The notes beneath the pieces were generated by a model. That model searched no databases. It had not been told where the DNA came from and was given only the letters and a program-made list of their open reading frames with translations. A stretch of 64,000 nt of DNA from a virus: IMG/VR virus record IMGVR_UViG_3300010430_000013, positions 1 to 64,000 of that record; one strand, 5' to 3'. The position numbers were made by a program, and so were the translations under genes. The stretch's first letter is position 1. The number at the start of each line of letters is the position of its first letter. Of this stretch, positions 1 through 7,641 are shown piece by piece.

Positions 1-228
1 AATCACAGCAGTGATTCCCGAAAAGTGCAACAGAGGGTCATCGACAGAACAGTAGAGCTGGCTGAACGTGTCAAGGAACTCAATGTAACCAACCTAGAAG
101 ACATTGAAGAACTTTCCAACGACACAATCAATCTTTTGGCGAACCTTAGTTCTGACGTTGTGTCTACTGTTGACTCTGTTAGGGATGAAACTGTTAAGTC
201 ACTAGATTTAATCATTGGGAAGCTATGA
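1..228 (+). CDS. Partial helical protein, 5' end outside window
   Basis: Frame 1 is open from the first base and stops at TGA 226-228, leaving 75 visible residues. A GTG at 25 could be an internal start, but nothing favours it. The visible part is charged and probably all-helical (for example ERVKELNVTNLEDIEELSND), with no motif I recognise. Its stop overlaps the next ATG (ATGA, 225-228), the coupling style used throughout this genome. Confidence 0.65.
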   Translation, partial: NHSSDSRKVQQRVIDRTVELAERVKELNVTNLEDIEELSNDTINLLANLSSDVVSTVDSVRDETVKSLDLIIGKL

Positions 229-422
229 GTTAATTTCAAAAAGAATTAACGGATCTAATTAACTTACATAGCCAAGAGACAGCTTCAGGAACTCCTGATT
301 ATATCTTAGCGGAATTTTTATCTAACTGTCTTGCATCTTGGAACCAAGGCGTTCAAGAAAGATCAAGATGGTACGGAACATCGGTTAACGGTCACAATCT
401 AAAAGATGCTGATCAAACCTGA
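225..422 (+). pseudogene. Small conserved phage protein with an in-frame stop at codon 3
   Basis: An ATG at 225 is followed by AGT and then TAA (231-233); the same frame then stays open to TGA 420-422. The downstream reading (FQKELTDLINLHSQETASG, then a PDYILAEFLSNCLASWN-like stretch and a RWYG) matches, from memory, a small family common in T4-like and other myophages whose members begin MSFQ and run straight on. Removing the TAA would restore that start. No ATG, GTG or TTG lies between the stop and the conserved part. It may be a recent nonsense insertion or start at a rare codon. Its 3' end is antisense to the endonuclease gene ending at 385. Confidence 0.5.
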
Positions 423-1377
423 GTAGTTTCTTTATTGAAGAAAGCGCTTTATCTAATAGGTTATCTATGTGTTCAATCTTGTCGTATGGCAAATAACATA
501 TACGATAGCCGTTAGATAAAGCGTAATCTAACTTGATTTGGTCATTAGCTGTGACTTTGCTTAAAGAGTTATTTTGTTTTTCATTAAAGTACGTGTTCTC
601 ATGGTAATGATGTTGCCCGTGATACTCAATAAGAAGTTCGTAATCGGGCAAATAAAAGTCAAACCTATAGTGCTTATTGTTTTCGCTGATGCAATCGTCA
701 AACTTATGCTCTTGAAAAAAGACAATGTTATGTCTTTCAAGGTATCTTTTAATTGATTTTTCGCCTTTGCTAGAGCTACAGTTTGGACAGCCATAACCCG
801 ATTTCGCATTAGAAACTTTTATATTCCATGAGTGGTTACAAACTTTGCAGGTTGCGCAAAAATAATCATCGCTCCTTACTATTTCTTTTTGAGGCAGGTT
901 TGGAAATTTAATGTTCGAATTAATCTTTACTATGTCCTGCTTGTGCTCTTCCCATGTCTTTGAGGCTTTACCAACACAGTACGGGCACCCGTGACCTGAT
1001 TTAACACTATGCAAGGATGTTTTCCATGTATTATTACATATCTTGCATCTTAGATCAATTTTTGAATGATTGTTTGTTCCTTTTGGGCGAGCTTCAGGAA
1101 GAATAACATTCAGGTTAGCTTCGTTAGCTTCTTTTACATGATCTGACCAGTCTTTTCTCCTTCTGCCTAGAGTATAGGAGCATTTACGACAACTGCGACC
1201 CTGTCTCGCTTTTGATACCGCAATAAACCACTTATGGCCACATTCTTTACAGGTTGCTTCAAATTTAGATTTATTGTTTTTAAAATCTTTTGGTTCTTGA
1301 CTTGGAACAATGATTTTCTTATTATGCTTTAAGATATTTTCGCGATGCTCTTGCCATGTTTTCTTTTTAGTGCACAT
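385..1377 (-). CDS. EDxHD-type homing endonuclease with zinc-ribbon repeats
   Basis: The protein (330 aa) has three tandem zinc-ribbon-like repeats (C-x2-C-GHKW ... GxxCxxC), likely for DNA binding. A C-terminal nuclease domain follows with GEKSIKRYLE, RFDFYLPDY and LIEYHGQHHY, the Vsr-like EDxHD signature of phage free-standing homing endonucleases such as I-Bth0305I. The start at 1377 is preferred over the upstream ATG at 1413 because TTGGAGTTGTT precedes it. It lies antisense to its neighbours and has its own promoter-like site near 1480. It probably promotes its own spread into endonuclease-less relatives. The target site is not identifiable here. Confidence 0.85.
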   Translation of the reverse strand: MCTKKKTWQEHRENILKHNKKIIVPSQEPKDFKNNKSKFEATCKECGHKWFIAVSKARQGRSCRKCSYTLGRRRKDWSDHVKEANEANLNVILPEARPKGTNNHSKIDLRCKICNNTWKTSLHSVKSGHGCPYCVGKASKTWEEHKQDIVKINSNIKFPNLPQKEIVRSDDYFCATCKVCNHSWNIKVSNAKSGYGCPNCSSSKGEKSIKRYLERHNIVFFQEHKFDDCISENNKHYRFDFYLPDYELLIEYHGQHHYHENTYFNEKQNNSLSKVTANDQIKLDYALSNGYRICYLPYDKIEHIDNLLDKALSSIKKLLRFDQHLLDCDR

Positions 1378-1477
1378 AACAACTCCAAAAAAATAGCCAC
1401 CGAGTTGGATCAAAACAGTATAGGTATAGAAACCTAAGAGTTTTCTCGGTGACTTTTGTATTAACTGTAGTGATCCG

Positions 1478-1494
1478 CCATTATAAACACCAAA
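1478..1494 (-). promoter_or_regulatory. Minus-strand promoter for the endonuclease
   Basis: The minus strand reads TTTGGTGTTTATAATGG, with a perfect TATAAT (complement of 1480-1485) two bases after GGTG. The same GGTG plus TATAAT combination precedes several other transcription units in the window. It points toward the gene starting at 1377. Confidence 0.55.
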
Positions 1495-1531
1495 TCACCC
1501 CTTTTGTACTCACTTTTAAGGAAAAAAAATT

Positions 1532-2794
1532 ATGGACTACGATTACAAAGCCCTTCAACAGAAGGTTGATGCTGCTCTGTATACTTTGCAAAGCCGCTTC
1601 AGCTTTTGGGGCCCCTGCGTTTACTGGACAAATGCAGAAATTTTTGACGGGAAACAATTCCGCGCTGCTACAGACGGCAAAAAAATCCTATTCGACGCAA
1701 AGTTTGTTGAGGAATCATCTCAAGCACTAATCAATGGTGTAACTGTTCACGAGATGGAGCACATTCTTAGGATGCACCACTTGAGAATGGGCTCGCGAGA
1801 ACCAGAAGTTTGGAATCTTGCTTGCGACACTATTATTAATGCGGACCTTGAGGAGTATTTTGCAAGTTACCCCGCTTATTTTGAGATTAAGGATTATTAT
1901 AATCTGGAATGTTTCGAGCGGGATTCCGGCAAAAAAATAGACGACCTCAGTCAGTACACAGAAGAGGAACTTTACGACATTCTCATGGAAAAGCTTGACC
2001 AAGACGCTCAGGCTGACGGGTATGATTCATACTCTGACATGAAGGAAAAAGTTGGCCAAAGTATTCTCGACAAGATCAAAGAAGCTATGGACCGACTGGA
2101 TCAGCCTGAGTCAGCAGAGCAGGGCGAAGGCTCAATGTCGGAAGAACAACGCCAAATTGAAGCTTTGATTAATGAGTGCGTTGAAGCAGAGAAATTTCAA
2201 GCTGGTAGCGTTCCTGGTCACTATACTGACTATATCGACAAGAGAGAGGAGCCAAAGGTACACTGGCAAGACAAGTTGAGACAATTCTTGACGCAATCTT
2301 TCCAGAAAGAGCACTCTTGGAAAAACTTTGAGAAGCGTACCCTGTATAGGGATTTGTATCTTCCGCGAGTCAACCCCAAGGAAGCCATCGGAGAGCTTGG
2401 CATTGCTTTGGATGGTAGCGGATCTATGTATGGACAGTTTCAAAATTGTATTGATGAAATCGCTGGCCTTGTTCGAGAGGTAACGCCAGATGTTATTCAT
2501 TCGATGCAGTTTGACACTGATGTGCATCATTATGAAAAATTGGAAGCTGTAGAGGATTTTCCAATTGTAGAAGGAGCGCAGTGGGGAGGCACTGCATTCG
2601 ACCCCATCTTTAATTTTGTAAAAGAAAAAGATATTGATCAAGAAATGACTGCATTGCTTATCTTTACTGATGGCTATGCAAGTTTTTCTGCTGATCAACC
2701 TAGTTACCCCGTGATGGCTGTAGTCACAGAAGATGGAACCGAAGAGTATTTCCCTGATTGGGTAGAAGTTATTAGAATTCCACCAGAGAAGTAA
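1532..2794 (+). CDS. VWA-domain putative metallopeptidase (COG3864-like)
   Basis: 420 aa. The N-terminal domain carries HEMEH (residues 73-77), the HExxH zinc-peptidase signature, followed by a conserved-looking DTIINADLE. The C-terminal third has a von Willebrand A fold with a MIDAS motif, DGSGS, after GIALD, and a later FTDG. This two-domain order is that of the predicted metal-dependent peptidases usually encoded beside a MoxR-type AAA ATPase; no MoxR gene is in this window. RBS AAGG lies before the ATG. A UUCG-loop terminator follows. The substrate is unknown. Confidence 0.85.
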   Translation: MDYDYKALQQKVDAALYTLQSRFSFWGPCVYWTNAEIFDGKQFRAATDGKKILFDAKFVEESSQALINGVTVHEMEHILRMHHLRMGSREPEVWNLACDTIINADLEEYFASYPAYFEIKDYYNLECFERDSGKKIDDLSQYTEEELYDILMEKLDQDAQADGYDSYSDMKEKVGQSILDKIKEAMDRLDQPESAEQGEGSMSEEQRQIEALINECVEAEKFQAGSVPGHYTDYIDKREEPKVHWQDKLRQFLTQSFQKEHSWKNFEKRTLYRDLYLPRVNPKEAIGELGIALDGSGSMYGQFQNCIDEIAGLVREVTPDVIHSMQFDTDVHHYEKLEAVEDFPIVEGAQWGGTAFDPIFNFVKEKDIDQEMTALLIFTDGYASFSADQPSYPVMAVVTEDGTEEYFPDWVEVIRIPPEK

Positions 2795-2824
2795 AAAAAA
2801 CGGTCGGTGGTCTTGATTATTCGT

Positions 2825-2848
2825 GCCGCCTTCGGGCGGCGTGTTTTT
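2825..2848 (+). terminator. Rho-independent terminator
   Basis: GCCGCC-TTCG-GGCGGC stem-loop (2825-2840) followed by GTGTTTTTT. The stable UUCG tetraloop and T-run make this a convincing intrinsic terminator after the metallopeptidase. Confidence 0.85.
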
Positions 2849-2863
2849 TCCTTGGAGTAAACT

Positions 2864-3202
2864 ATGAAATTAACCGAAGGACAGCTTAAGGATTTGCTTC
2901 AAGAGGCAACCCAAGAAGCAACCAGAATGCTCAAAAAAGATCTCGTTGATAAGATTGAATACGAGATGACAGACGTAGCCCGAACAACCATAAAACACTT
3001 TGTAAAGGACTGGGTACAAGACAATGTTATTCCTGAGGTAACCAACAGACTTGTAGCCTCTAAGGATGGACTGGTAGCCTCAGCGATTCCAATGGCTGAC
3101 GCTATTACTGAAGGAGTTTCTCAAGCACTAACCGAAGCAGTAAAGGAGAATCTAAGCCGCTCATACGACAGAAAAAAGATTTTTAGCGCACTTTTCGATT
3201 AA
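2864..3202 (+). CDS. Helical hypothetical protein
   Basis: 112 aa, preceded by GGAG eight bases before the ATG. The composition (many K, E, A, L, V; no Cys) and heptad-like spacing indicate a largely alpha-helical cytoplasmic protein. No signal peptide or known motif is visible. It starts a new run after the terminator at 2825. Confidence 0.75.
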   Translation: MKLTEGQLKDLLQEATQEATRMLKKDLVDKIEYEMTDVARTTIKHFVKDWVQDNVIPEVTNRLVASKDGLVASAIPMADAITEGVSQALTEAVKENLSRSYDRKKIFSALFD

Positions 3203-3211
3203 GGATTCAAC

Positions 3212-3409
3212 ATGAATATTCATCTACTAAAAGATGACGAGGGTGGGGTCTTGAATTTTCCAAGTTTTCCCACGCTTCACAAAAAGACTTGTTTTGTTAG
3301 AGGGGACTATCTGTACGTCTTTATTGATAAGGAGTTCACTAAATACAAAAAACATTACTTTGACTCTGCCACAATTGAAGTGGATGAAGTCGAAACTGTA
3401 AACTCGTAA
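3212..3409 (+). CDS. Hypothetical protein, 65 aa
   Basis: It starts nine bases after the previous stop with an AAGG-like RBS. The middle has alternating hydrophobic and aromatic residues (KKTCFVRGDYLYVFIDKEF), suggesting a small beta-rich fold, followed by an acidic tail. I do not recognise the family. Confidence 0.65.
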   Translation: MNIHLLKDDEGGVLNFPSFPTLHKKTCFVRGDYLYVFIDKEFTKYKKHYFDSATIEVDEVETVNS

Positions 3410-3445
3410 ACATTTAAACTTTTTTATTAAACTTGGAGAAAAATT

Positions 3446-3772
3446 ATGACTTTGCCTAACATGCAACCCGGACAAGAAGTTACCCCTGACATGCGTTACT
3501 GCATCATTCGATGCCGAGATGCTGGCGTTCACGCTGGATATGTTGCGCATCACTCGGGTCGAGAAGTGACTCTGCTGAAAAGCCGTCGTCTTTGGAAGTG
3601 GCACGGTAAAACGCTGAGTGGCCTTGCCCAGGAAGGCACGACCAATGCGGACGAATGCAAGTACGCCAATGAGATTCCTGAGATCATGGTACTTGATGCT
3701 TGCGAAATCATTCCATGCTCGGAAGCTGGCAAGGCTTCCATCGGCATGATTCCCGACTGGGAAAACGAGTAA
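3446..3772 (+). CDS. DUF6948-like phage protein
   Basis: 108 aa. MRYCIIRCRDAGVHAGYV, the RRLWKWHGKTLSGLAQEG core and the CEIIPCSEAGKASI ending match, from memory, a widespread small phage family (YxIVRsxdAGVwaGyl ... aRRLWyWaGAasLsqLA ... aciLPcTeaA). The function is unknown. It has a strong GGAG RBS and is followed by an intrinsic terminator. Confidence 0.75.
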   Translation: MTLPNMQPGQEVTPDMRYCIIRCRDAGVHAGYVAHHSGREVTLLKSRRLWKWHGKTLSGLAQEGTTNADECKYANEIPEIMVLDACEIIPCSEAGKASIGMIPDWENE

Positions 3773-3783
3773 TAAAGGGGGTG

Positions 3784-3819
3784 GGCGGCGCTGCCTTCGG
3801 GTGGCGCTGCCTGTTTTTT
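3784..3819 (+). terminator. Intrinsic terminator before the glycine-rich array
   Basis: A 12-bp stem with three G-U pairs (3784-3795 with 3800-3811) closed by TTCG, then TGTTTTTT. The ATG of the first glycine-rich mini-gene begins at the end of the T-run (3820), so the array either depends on read-through or has a promoter I cannot see. Confidence 0.8.
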
Positions 3820-4032
3820 ATGCAAGAAATAGAAAACATACATGGCTCCTGTAGAATATCAGGCTATTCAACATTTGTTGTCGGTGATACACTCTATGGA
3901 AATACCCGACTTGAAAAAAAAGGCGATGGCAAAGGAAGAGGCTGTGGCGACGGATTCGGAAGGTCTAGCGGTTACGGACGGGGTGACGGTTGGGCTGAAG
4001 GCAGATGTCTGGCAGAAGGGATGTCCTGGTGA
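3820..4032 (+). CDS. Glycine-rich mini-protein 1
   Basis: 70 aa starting MQEIENIHGSCRISGYST. The ATG sits on the preceding terminator's T-run. Two Gly/Asp stretches (GKGRGCGDGFG and GYGRGDGW) lie in the C-terminal half. It is a clear paralogue of the next gene in its first 28 residues. A longer in-frame reading upstream overlaps the DUF6948 gene and was discarded. TGATG couples it to the next gene. Confidence 0.7.
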   Translation: MQEIENIHGSCRISGYSTFVVGDTLYGNTRLEKKGDGKGRGCGDGFGRSSGYGRGDGWAEGRCLAEGMSW

Positions 4033-4211
4033 TGACTGAAATAGAGGGGGCCTCTGGTTCTTGTAGGGTGTCAGGTTGCTCAACATATGATGTTGAAGTT
4101 GCTGCTTATGGAAACATCCTAGATCTAAATTACGGCTCAGGACTAGGCTGTGGCGATGGACAAGGAGATTGCCAAGGTTTCGGACGGGGGGATGGTTTCG
4201 GCAATGTTTGA
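4032..4211 (+). CDS. Glycine-rich mini-protein 2
   Basis: 59 aa, MTEIEGASGSCRVSGCST, starting inside the stop of the previous gene (TGATG at 4030-4034). It shares the xEIE..xGSCR[IV]SGxST start with gene 1, then GLGCGDGQGDCQGFGRGDGF. The paralogy of 1 and 2 is direct evidence of tandem duplication. Confidence 0.7.
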   Translation: MTEIEGASGSCRVSGCSTYDVEVAAYGNILDLNYGSGLGCGDGQGDCQGFGRGDGFGNV

Positions 4212-4395
4212 AACAGACACATCGTGTAACATTAGTGATCACTCTGTGAGTAATTCTTATAATAATATATGCACTAAAAAAGGATTTGGTTCTGGTGCAG
4301 GTAGCGGCGATGGCAGAACAAGAGACCCTCGTTCCGCATCCGAGGGAGATGGCTACGGTAATGGCAGAGGAACCCAGTATGGACAATGGCCATAG
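4204..4395 (+). CDS. Glycine-rich mini-protein 3
   Basis: 63 aa. The ATG at 4204 overlaps the previous stop by 8 bases and is chosen over upstream ATGs in frame. The N-terminus TSCNISDHSVSN recurs as NISDHTVNH in the gene at 7842, linking distant members. Gly run: GFGSGAGSGDG, then EGDGYGNGRG. Confidence 0.65.
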   Translation: MFETDTSCNISDHSVSNSYNNICTKKGFGSGAGSGDGRTRDPRSASEGDGYGNGRGTQYGQWP

Positions 4396-4610
4396 ATATG
4401 CCTTATTCAAATGCAGCAATTGAGACACGATACGGTTCGTGTGACTCTTCTGGATCATCCAAAGAAAATCCTTGCTATGCAAACGGCAACGTAATTTGCA
4501 ACGTAGGTTATGGATACGGCTCTGGTGACGGAGACACGGGCATGTCTGGTTACGGCGAAGGAGACGGTTATGCTATGGGACAAGGACTTAAAGAAGGGTT
4601 AAATGCTTAA
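4386..4610 (+). CDS. Glycine-rich mini-protein 4
   Basis: 74 aa from 4386, or 70 aa if the ATG at 4398 just after the previous stop is used; the sequence does not decide. It contains YGSCDSSGSS, similar to NGSCHADGSS in the next gene, and a long VGYGYGSGDGDTG run followed by GYGEGDGYAMGQG. Confidence 0.7.
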   Translation: MAIDMPYSNAAIETRYGSCDSSGSSKENPCYANGNVICNVGYGYGSGDGDTGMSGYGEGDGYAMGQGLKEGLNA

Positions 4611-4884
4611 ATCACGGAACAAGCGAATAAATGCTAACGGCTCGTGTCACGCAGATGGCAGCTCTAAAATACCAGACCATCGGATTTATTTTGATCTGGA
4701 GGCAGAAGGACAAGGCTACGGTTACGGCAATGGGGACGGGTCTTATGGGTCCAAAACCCCCGGACGAAGAGCCTCGAACGGAAATGGGCGCGGCCACGGC
4801 ATGTGCTTCAGGTCTGGCGCATCAGTAGGTATAGGTGCATTAAAAGCTGATTGTTTCTCAGACGGAAGGTCTGTCAGAGAATGA
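4603..4884 (+). CDS. Glycine-rich mini-protein 5
   Basis: 93 aa, the longest member, overlapping the previous stop by 8 bases. A basic N-terminus (MLKSRNKRINANGSC) is followed by GQGYGYGNGDGSYGS and a less regular C-terminal half with GNGRGHG. Coupled to the next gene by ATGA. Confidence 0.7.
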   Translation: MLKSRNKRINANGSCHADGSSKIPDHRIYFDLEAEGQGYGYGNGDGSYGSKTPGRRASNGNGRGHGMCFRSGASVGIGALKADCFSDGRSVRE

Positions 4885-5105
4885 GTTACCGTAATGAAAT
4901 ACTAGGAAGGGGCGCTGGATTCGGCTCTGGAGAATGCACTCAATATGGAAATTTTTCCAGATGGGCATATTTACCCTCTAGTAATTTTTGCTATGGATCA
5001 GGAGCCACTGGCGGGGGGTCAGACCACGGGACTGGCTTAGGTGGCGGCTTATTGTTTAGTGACTGCGATAAAACTGGCAAATCTCACTTAGCCGTAGAAA
5101 TTTAA
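4881..5105 (+). CDS. Glycine-rich mini-protein 6
   Basis: 74 aa. The ATG at 4881 forms ATGA with the previous stop and is preferred over the in-frame ATG at 4851. Here the Gly motif is near the N-terminus (GRGAGFGSGEC), with a second looser Gly run (YGSGATGGGS). The end (LFSDCDKTGKSHLAVEI) is not Gly-rich. Confidence 0.7.
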   Translation: MSYRNEILGRGAGFGSGECTQYGNFSRWAYLPSSNFCYGSGATGGGSDHGTGLGGGLLFSDCDKTGKSHLAVEI

Positions 5106-5303
5106 ATGAATGAACAGTTTGAAGATGGCTTAGGTCACGGAGATGGTCGCGCCGATGGCTACACAGACGAACAAGGCTTCGGAGAAGGCGACGGATATGC
5201 TTGGGGAAGAGGAACCAGTGGTGGTTACGAAGAACAATTTGATCTCGACCCAGAAGGATATGGAAACGGATACTGCTTCAAAACTGGTGAAGGGGCAGGT
5301 TAA
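5106..5303 (+). CDS. Glycine-rich mini-protein 7
   Basis: 65 aa, starting directly after the previous TAA with no overlap. It is very acidic and Gly-rich: GLGHGDGRADGY, GFGEGDGYAWGRG and GYGNGYC give three regularly spaced Gly runs. Its many Asp residues could bind Ca2+, but that is only an inference. Confidence 0.7.
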   Translation: MNEQFEDGLGHGDGRADGYTDEQGFGEGDGYAWGRGTSGGYEEQFDLDPEGYGNGYCFKTGEGAG

Positions 5304-5439
5304 CATTGCTTACGAATGTCCCAGCGGGGCAACAACTTCAGCAGGGTTTGGATACGGTCACGGTTGCAAAATGAATGGTTATGGAAACGGATACGGCTCT
5401 GGCGAGGGATATTCTAATGGAGTCGGCAATGGAGTCTAA
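5287..5439 (+). CDS. Glycine-rich mini-protein 8
   Basis: About 50 aa. No ATG lies near the expected junction. The options are GTG at 5287 (used here) or ATT at 5305, just after the previous stop and behind an AAGGGG sequence. The protein carries GFGYGHGC and the dense NGYGNGYGSGEGYSNGVGNG run to its end. Confidence 0.5.
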   Translation: MKGQVNIAYECPSGATTSAGFGYGHGCKMNGYGNGYGSGEGYSNGVGNGV

Positions 5440-5665
5440 ATCTAGGTTTGGCTATGGTGAAATCCTAACCGGATACATGGACTACGGAGGCGGCGAAAGT
5501 CATGACTGCTGCAATGTTTATGGTACAAATTGCCGTAGAAATTTAACAAACCAACAATTCGGAGACGGCTGCGGCAGCGGATCATCTGATTACGACGGAT
5601 TTTCTTTTGGTTTTGGCGAAGGCGATGGAGAGGGACTTGAAGATGGGCGCGGGTGCTGTTCTTAA
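5429..5665 (+). CDS. Glycine-rich mini-protein 9
   Basis: 78 aa from the ATG at 5429, overlapping the previous stop by 11 bases. RFGYGEILTGYMDYGGG is followed by a Cys-containing middle (DCCNVYGTNC) and a C-terminal FGFGEGDGEGLEDG run. Confidence 0.65.
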   Translation: MESKSRFGYGEILTGYMDYGGGESHDCCNVYGTNCRRNLTNQQFGDGCGSGSSDYDGFSFGFGEGDGEGLEDGRGCCS

Positions 5666-5897
5666 AGTAAGTGCTACCGCTTACAAAAAAATCACCCTGC
5701 TTCAAAACAACGAACGGGGCATAGTAAGCTCCCCTAAAGAAAGCATCTACTTCGGCCAGCCAGCTTTTAAAGAAAATGGAAAAATTTTAACATTTAATCC
5801 AGAGCAGGGCCAATTCGTTAAAGTCGACCGAACTTGGGTTAACACTAGGGTTATGGTTAAACTAGATGAAAGAAGAACATACAGATTGCCAGCATGA
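5643..5897 (+). CDS. Non-glycine-rich gene within the array
   Basis: 84 aa from the ATG at 5643, overlapping gene 9. Apart from a short MGAGAVLKVS start it has normal composition, with beta-like alternation, KESIYFGQPAF and VNTRVMVKLDE. It is unlike the mini-proteins, so the array is a mixed operon rather than a pure repeat. Family unknown. Confidence 0.65.
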   Translation: MGAGAVLKVSATAYKKITLLQNNERGIVSSPKESIYFGQPAFKENGKILTFNPEQGQFVKVDRTWVNTRVMVKLDERRTYRLPA

Positions 5898-6024
5898 CTG
5901 GGAAGCTATATATAGATTCAACAGCACATTTCGCAGTGGAATAGGCTGGGGCTTCGGAGAAGCTAACGACAATTCTGGAGGGACCACAAGTGGTAGATGC
6001 AAAAGCGATGGTAGCGGAGACTAG
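5866..6024 (+). CDS. Glycine-rich mini-protein 10 (short)
   Basis: 52 aa, MKEEHTDCQHDWEAIYRF, then GIGWGFGEANDNSGG and a Cys. It overlaps the previous gene by 32 bases. The GIGWGFGEA element resembles GIGWGTGEA in the last array member (9188-9457), which supports it being real despite its size. Confidence 0.6.
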   Translation: MKEEHTDCQHDWEAIYRFNSTFRSGIGWGFGEANDNSGGTTSGRCKSDGSGD

Positions 6025-6256
6025 TCTTCCTTTTCTAAAATCTCCTAGAATAGAGCTAATTAGCGCCAAACTCTTAAGAGAGGAGGGCACTTTAGAAATC
6101 TATCAAGTTACCTATAGAAAAGGCACAAAACCCCGACCTTATTATAAAAAATTCTACAAAGAAGGCATCATGGTGTATTCCAATGGAGTTTATGGCCTTG
6201 GTAAAACAGTTAAAAGTGCCAGGCGTAGCTTCATGAGGAAGATTGGATTTATCTAA
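6008..6256 (+). CDS. Hypothetical protein within the array
   Basis: 82 aa from the ATG at 6008; a GTG at 5990 would add six residues. Basic and hydrophobic, with RIELISAKLLREEGTLEIY, PRPYYKKFYKEGIMVY and a basic C-terminus. Normal composition, no Gly runs. It ends TAATG into the next gene. Function unknown. Confidence 0.65.
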   Translation: MVAETSLPFLKSPRIELISAKLLREEGTLEIYQVTYRKGTKPRPYYKKFYKEGIMVYSNGVYGLGKTVKSARRSFMRKIGFI

Positions 6257-6498
6257 TGGAATTTGATCTGCGTAATATATTTAATTATGGCATAAGCTTC
6301 AAAGACCCGGATGATTATTGTCTTATTGAGAGTACCAGAAGACATCGTCGAGTCGTGACCCCTAAAATTTCAGCTCGTGAATTTAGGAATTATTTATTCC
6401 ATATTGGGGGCTGGCCTGATGTAGAGCGGGTCGTGTATTTTTACAAGAAGGATGGTATTTTATACATTTCGGACCAATGGCACAAAAATATTTACTAG
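6256..6498 (+). CDS. Hypothetical protein within the array
   Basis: 80 aa, start fused to the previous stop (TAATG). Contains FNYGISFKDPDDYCLIES, a basic RRHRRVV patch and GGWPDVERVVYFYKKDG. Normal composition; family not recognised. Confidence 0.65.
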   Translation: MEFDLRNIFNYGISFKDPDDYCLIESTRRHRRVVTPKISAREFRNYLFHIGGWPDVERVVYFYKKDGILYISDQWHKNIY

Positions 6499-6755
6499 AA
6501 GTTACTACGGATTGGGATTTTGCCTTGGTGTATAAGGATAGGTATTATTATGGAGATATAACACTTCTTTTAGACAGCCCAAGCGAATTAAATAAAATGA
6601 CAATCGTATGTGGCAGTAAAACTTACGAGTTCGACTTTTCCAAAGAACAAATTCTTTTTAATCCTGAGGCCGAATTTAAATATCTCGGCGGAAACAGAAA
6701 TGTAAAATGGACTCCGGTTACCCTAAAAAAATTAAATGAACAAAGTCAAATTTAA
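6477..6755 (+). CDS. Hypothetical protein within the array
   Basis: 92 aa, overlapping the previous gene by 22 bases. Predominantly beta-type alternation (VTTDWDFALVYKDRYYYGD, FKYLGGNRNVKWTPV). No known motif. It lies between two glycine-rich stretches. Confidence 0.65.
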   Translation: MAQKYLLEVTTDWDFALVYKDRYYYGDITLLLDSPSELNKMTIVCGSKTYEFDFSKEQILFNPEAEFKYLGGNRNVKWTPVTLKKLNEQSQI

Positions 6756-6945
6756 AGAATTTTCCGAAACTGGTCTCGGCTATGGAATAGGTTCCTTTGA
6801 TGGGGAAGAAGACGGTGAATGCCCTCAAGGTCTTTGGAAAGCCTACATTAAATTATTTTCTGACGGACACGGTTACGGCGGCGGAAAAGATAACACTAAT
6901 TGCCTAAGGTCGGGGCGTATAATATCAACGGACAATTCAAAATAA
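6736..6945 (+). CDS. Glycine-rich mini-protein 11
   Basis: 69 aa, ATG overlapping the previous gene by 20 bases. GLGYGIGSFDGEEDGEC is followed by a non-Gly stretch (WKAYIKLFSDG) and HGYGGGKDNTNC. It resumes the array after four ordinary genes. Confidence 0.65.
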   Translation: MNKVKFKEFSETGLGYGIGSFDGEEDGECPQGLWKAYIKLFSDGHGYGGGKDNTNCLRSGRIISTDNSK

Positions 6946-7124
6946 ATGACAATGGCTGGGGCTGCGGATGCTTGGACGGTTTTACCGAAGATGAATTACT
7001 TAACGAGTGGTGTATTCTTGTTGCCGGGACGGGTTTAGACACCGGAGGCGGAGCGTTTAACTCAGATTGCGACAGTCAAGGTTTATCTAACGCTTGGACT
7101 CCTTCTGAAGGATTATCAAATTGA
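6900..7124 (+). CDS. Glycine-rich mini-protein 12
   Basis: 74 aa, apparently from a TTG at 6900, overlapping the previous gene by 46 bases; no ATG exists in this frame near the junction. NGWGCGCLDGFTEDEL and GTGLDTGGGAFNSDC are the Gly/Cys parts. It ends TTGA into the next gene. Confidence 0.55.
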   Translation: MPKVGAYNINGQFKINDNGWGCGCLDGFTEDELLNEWCILVAGTGLDTGGGAFNSDCDSQGLSNAWTPSEGLSN

Positions 7125-7453
7125 GTATTTTAGTTAGCATATATTTGTTGTTTGCTGGTTTTGCCTTGCCATGGTATATATATCAATGTTTTTGTTTGAG
7201 AAATGACGTATCTCTACTTAAAAAAGCTTTATTAGCTAAACTTAACTCAACTAGTGGTCTTGCTAAGACTATAATTAAATTGAAGGACGAGATTACTCAA
7301 CTTAAACACATTGAAGATACCAAGATTCGGCAGATTTCTGAGGAATGGTCTAAATATAGAAAATTTCTTATGGAGAAATACCCAGCCGAGGATGGTAAGG
7401 AATGGGAGTTTGAATGCGAATACCACCAGAAGATAGATGGATTACTAAAATAA
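7121..7453 (+). CDS. Membrane-anchored coiled-coil protein
   Basis: 110 aa with a TTG start overlapping the previous stop (TTGA). Residues 1-25 form a transmembrane segment (VSIYLLFAGFALPWYIY). Residues 30-80 look like a coiled coil (LKDEITQLKHIED). It is the only membrane protein in the array and could anchor its neighbours, though that is speculation. Confidence 0.65.
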   Translation: MSILVSIYLLFAGFALPWYIYQCFCLRNDVSLLKKALLAKLNSTSGLAKTIIKLKDEITQLKHIEDTKIRQISEEWSKYRKFLMEKYPAEDGKEWEFECEYHQKIDGLLK

Positions 7454-7641
7454 ATTGTTCAGAAGTAGCCATATTAACTGAAAAGATGGGAGTTGGATAT
7501 GGTCCCACCTATATAGCCAACACTATGTTTAATATGAATTGGACTCCTGGAAAGGGATCTCAGGGAGATTGCTATTGTCAGATGTGGTCTGAGGATGGCC
7601 AGTCTGGTTTAGGTTGTGGTGAGGCGAATGGTTCAAGATAA
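7414..7641 (+). CDS. Glycine-rich mini-protein 13
   Basis: 75 aa from an ATG, overlapping the previous gene by 40 bases. The N-terminal half is ordinary (IPPEDRWITKINCSEVA). The second half has GVGYGP, GKGSQGDCYC and GLGCGEANG. It overlaps the next gene by 14 bases. Confidence 0.6.
   Translation: MRIPPEDRWITKINCSEVAILTEKMGVGYGPTYIANTMFNMNWTPGKGSQGDCYCQMWSEDGQSGLGCGEANGSR

Noticed and set aside
3700-4032. A 110-aa protein starting at 3700
   Set aside because: Its first 40 residues lie over the end of the DUF6948-like gene and across a terminator; the start at 3820 is more plausible.
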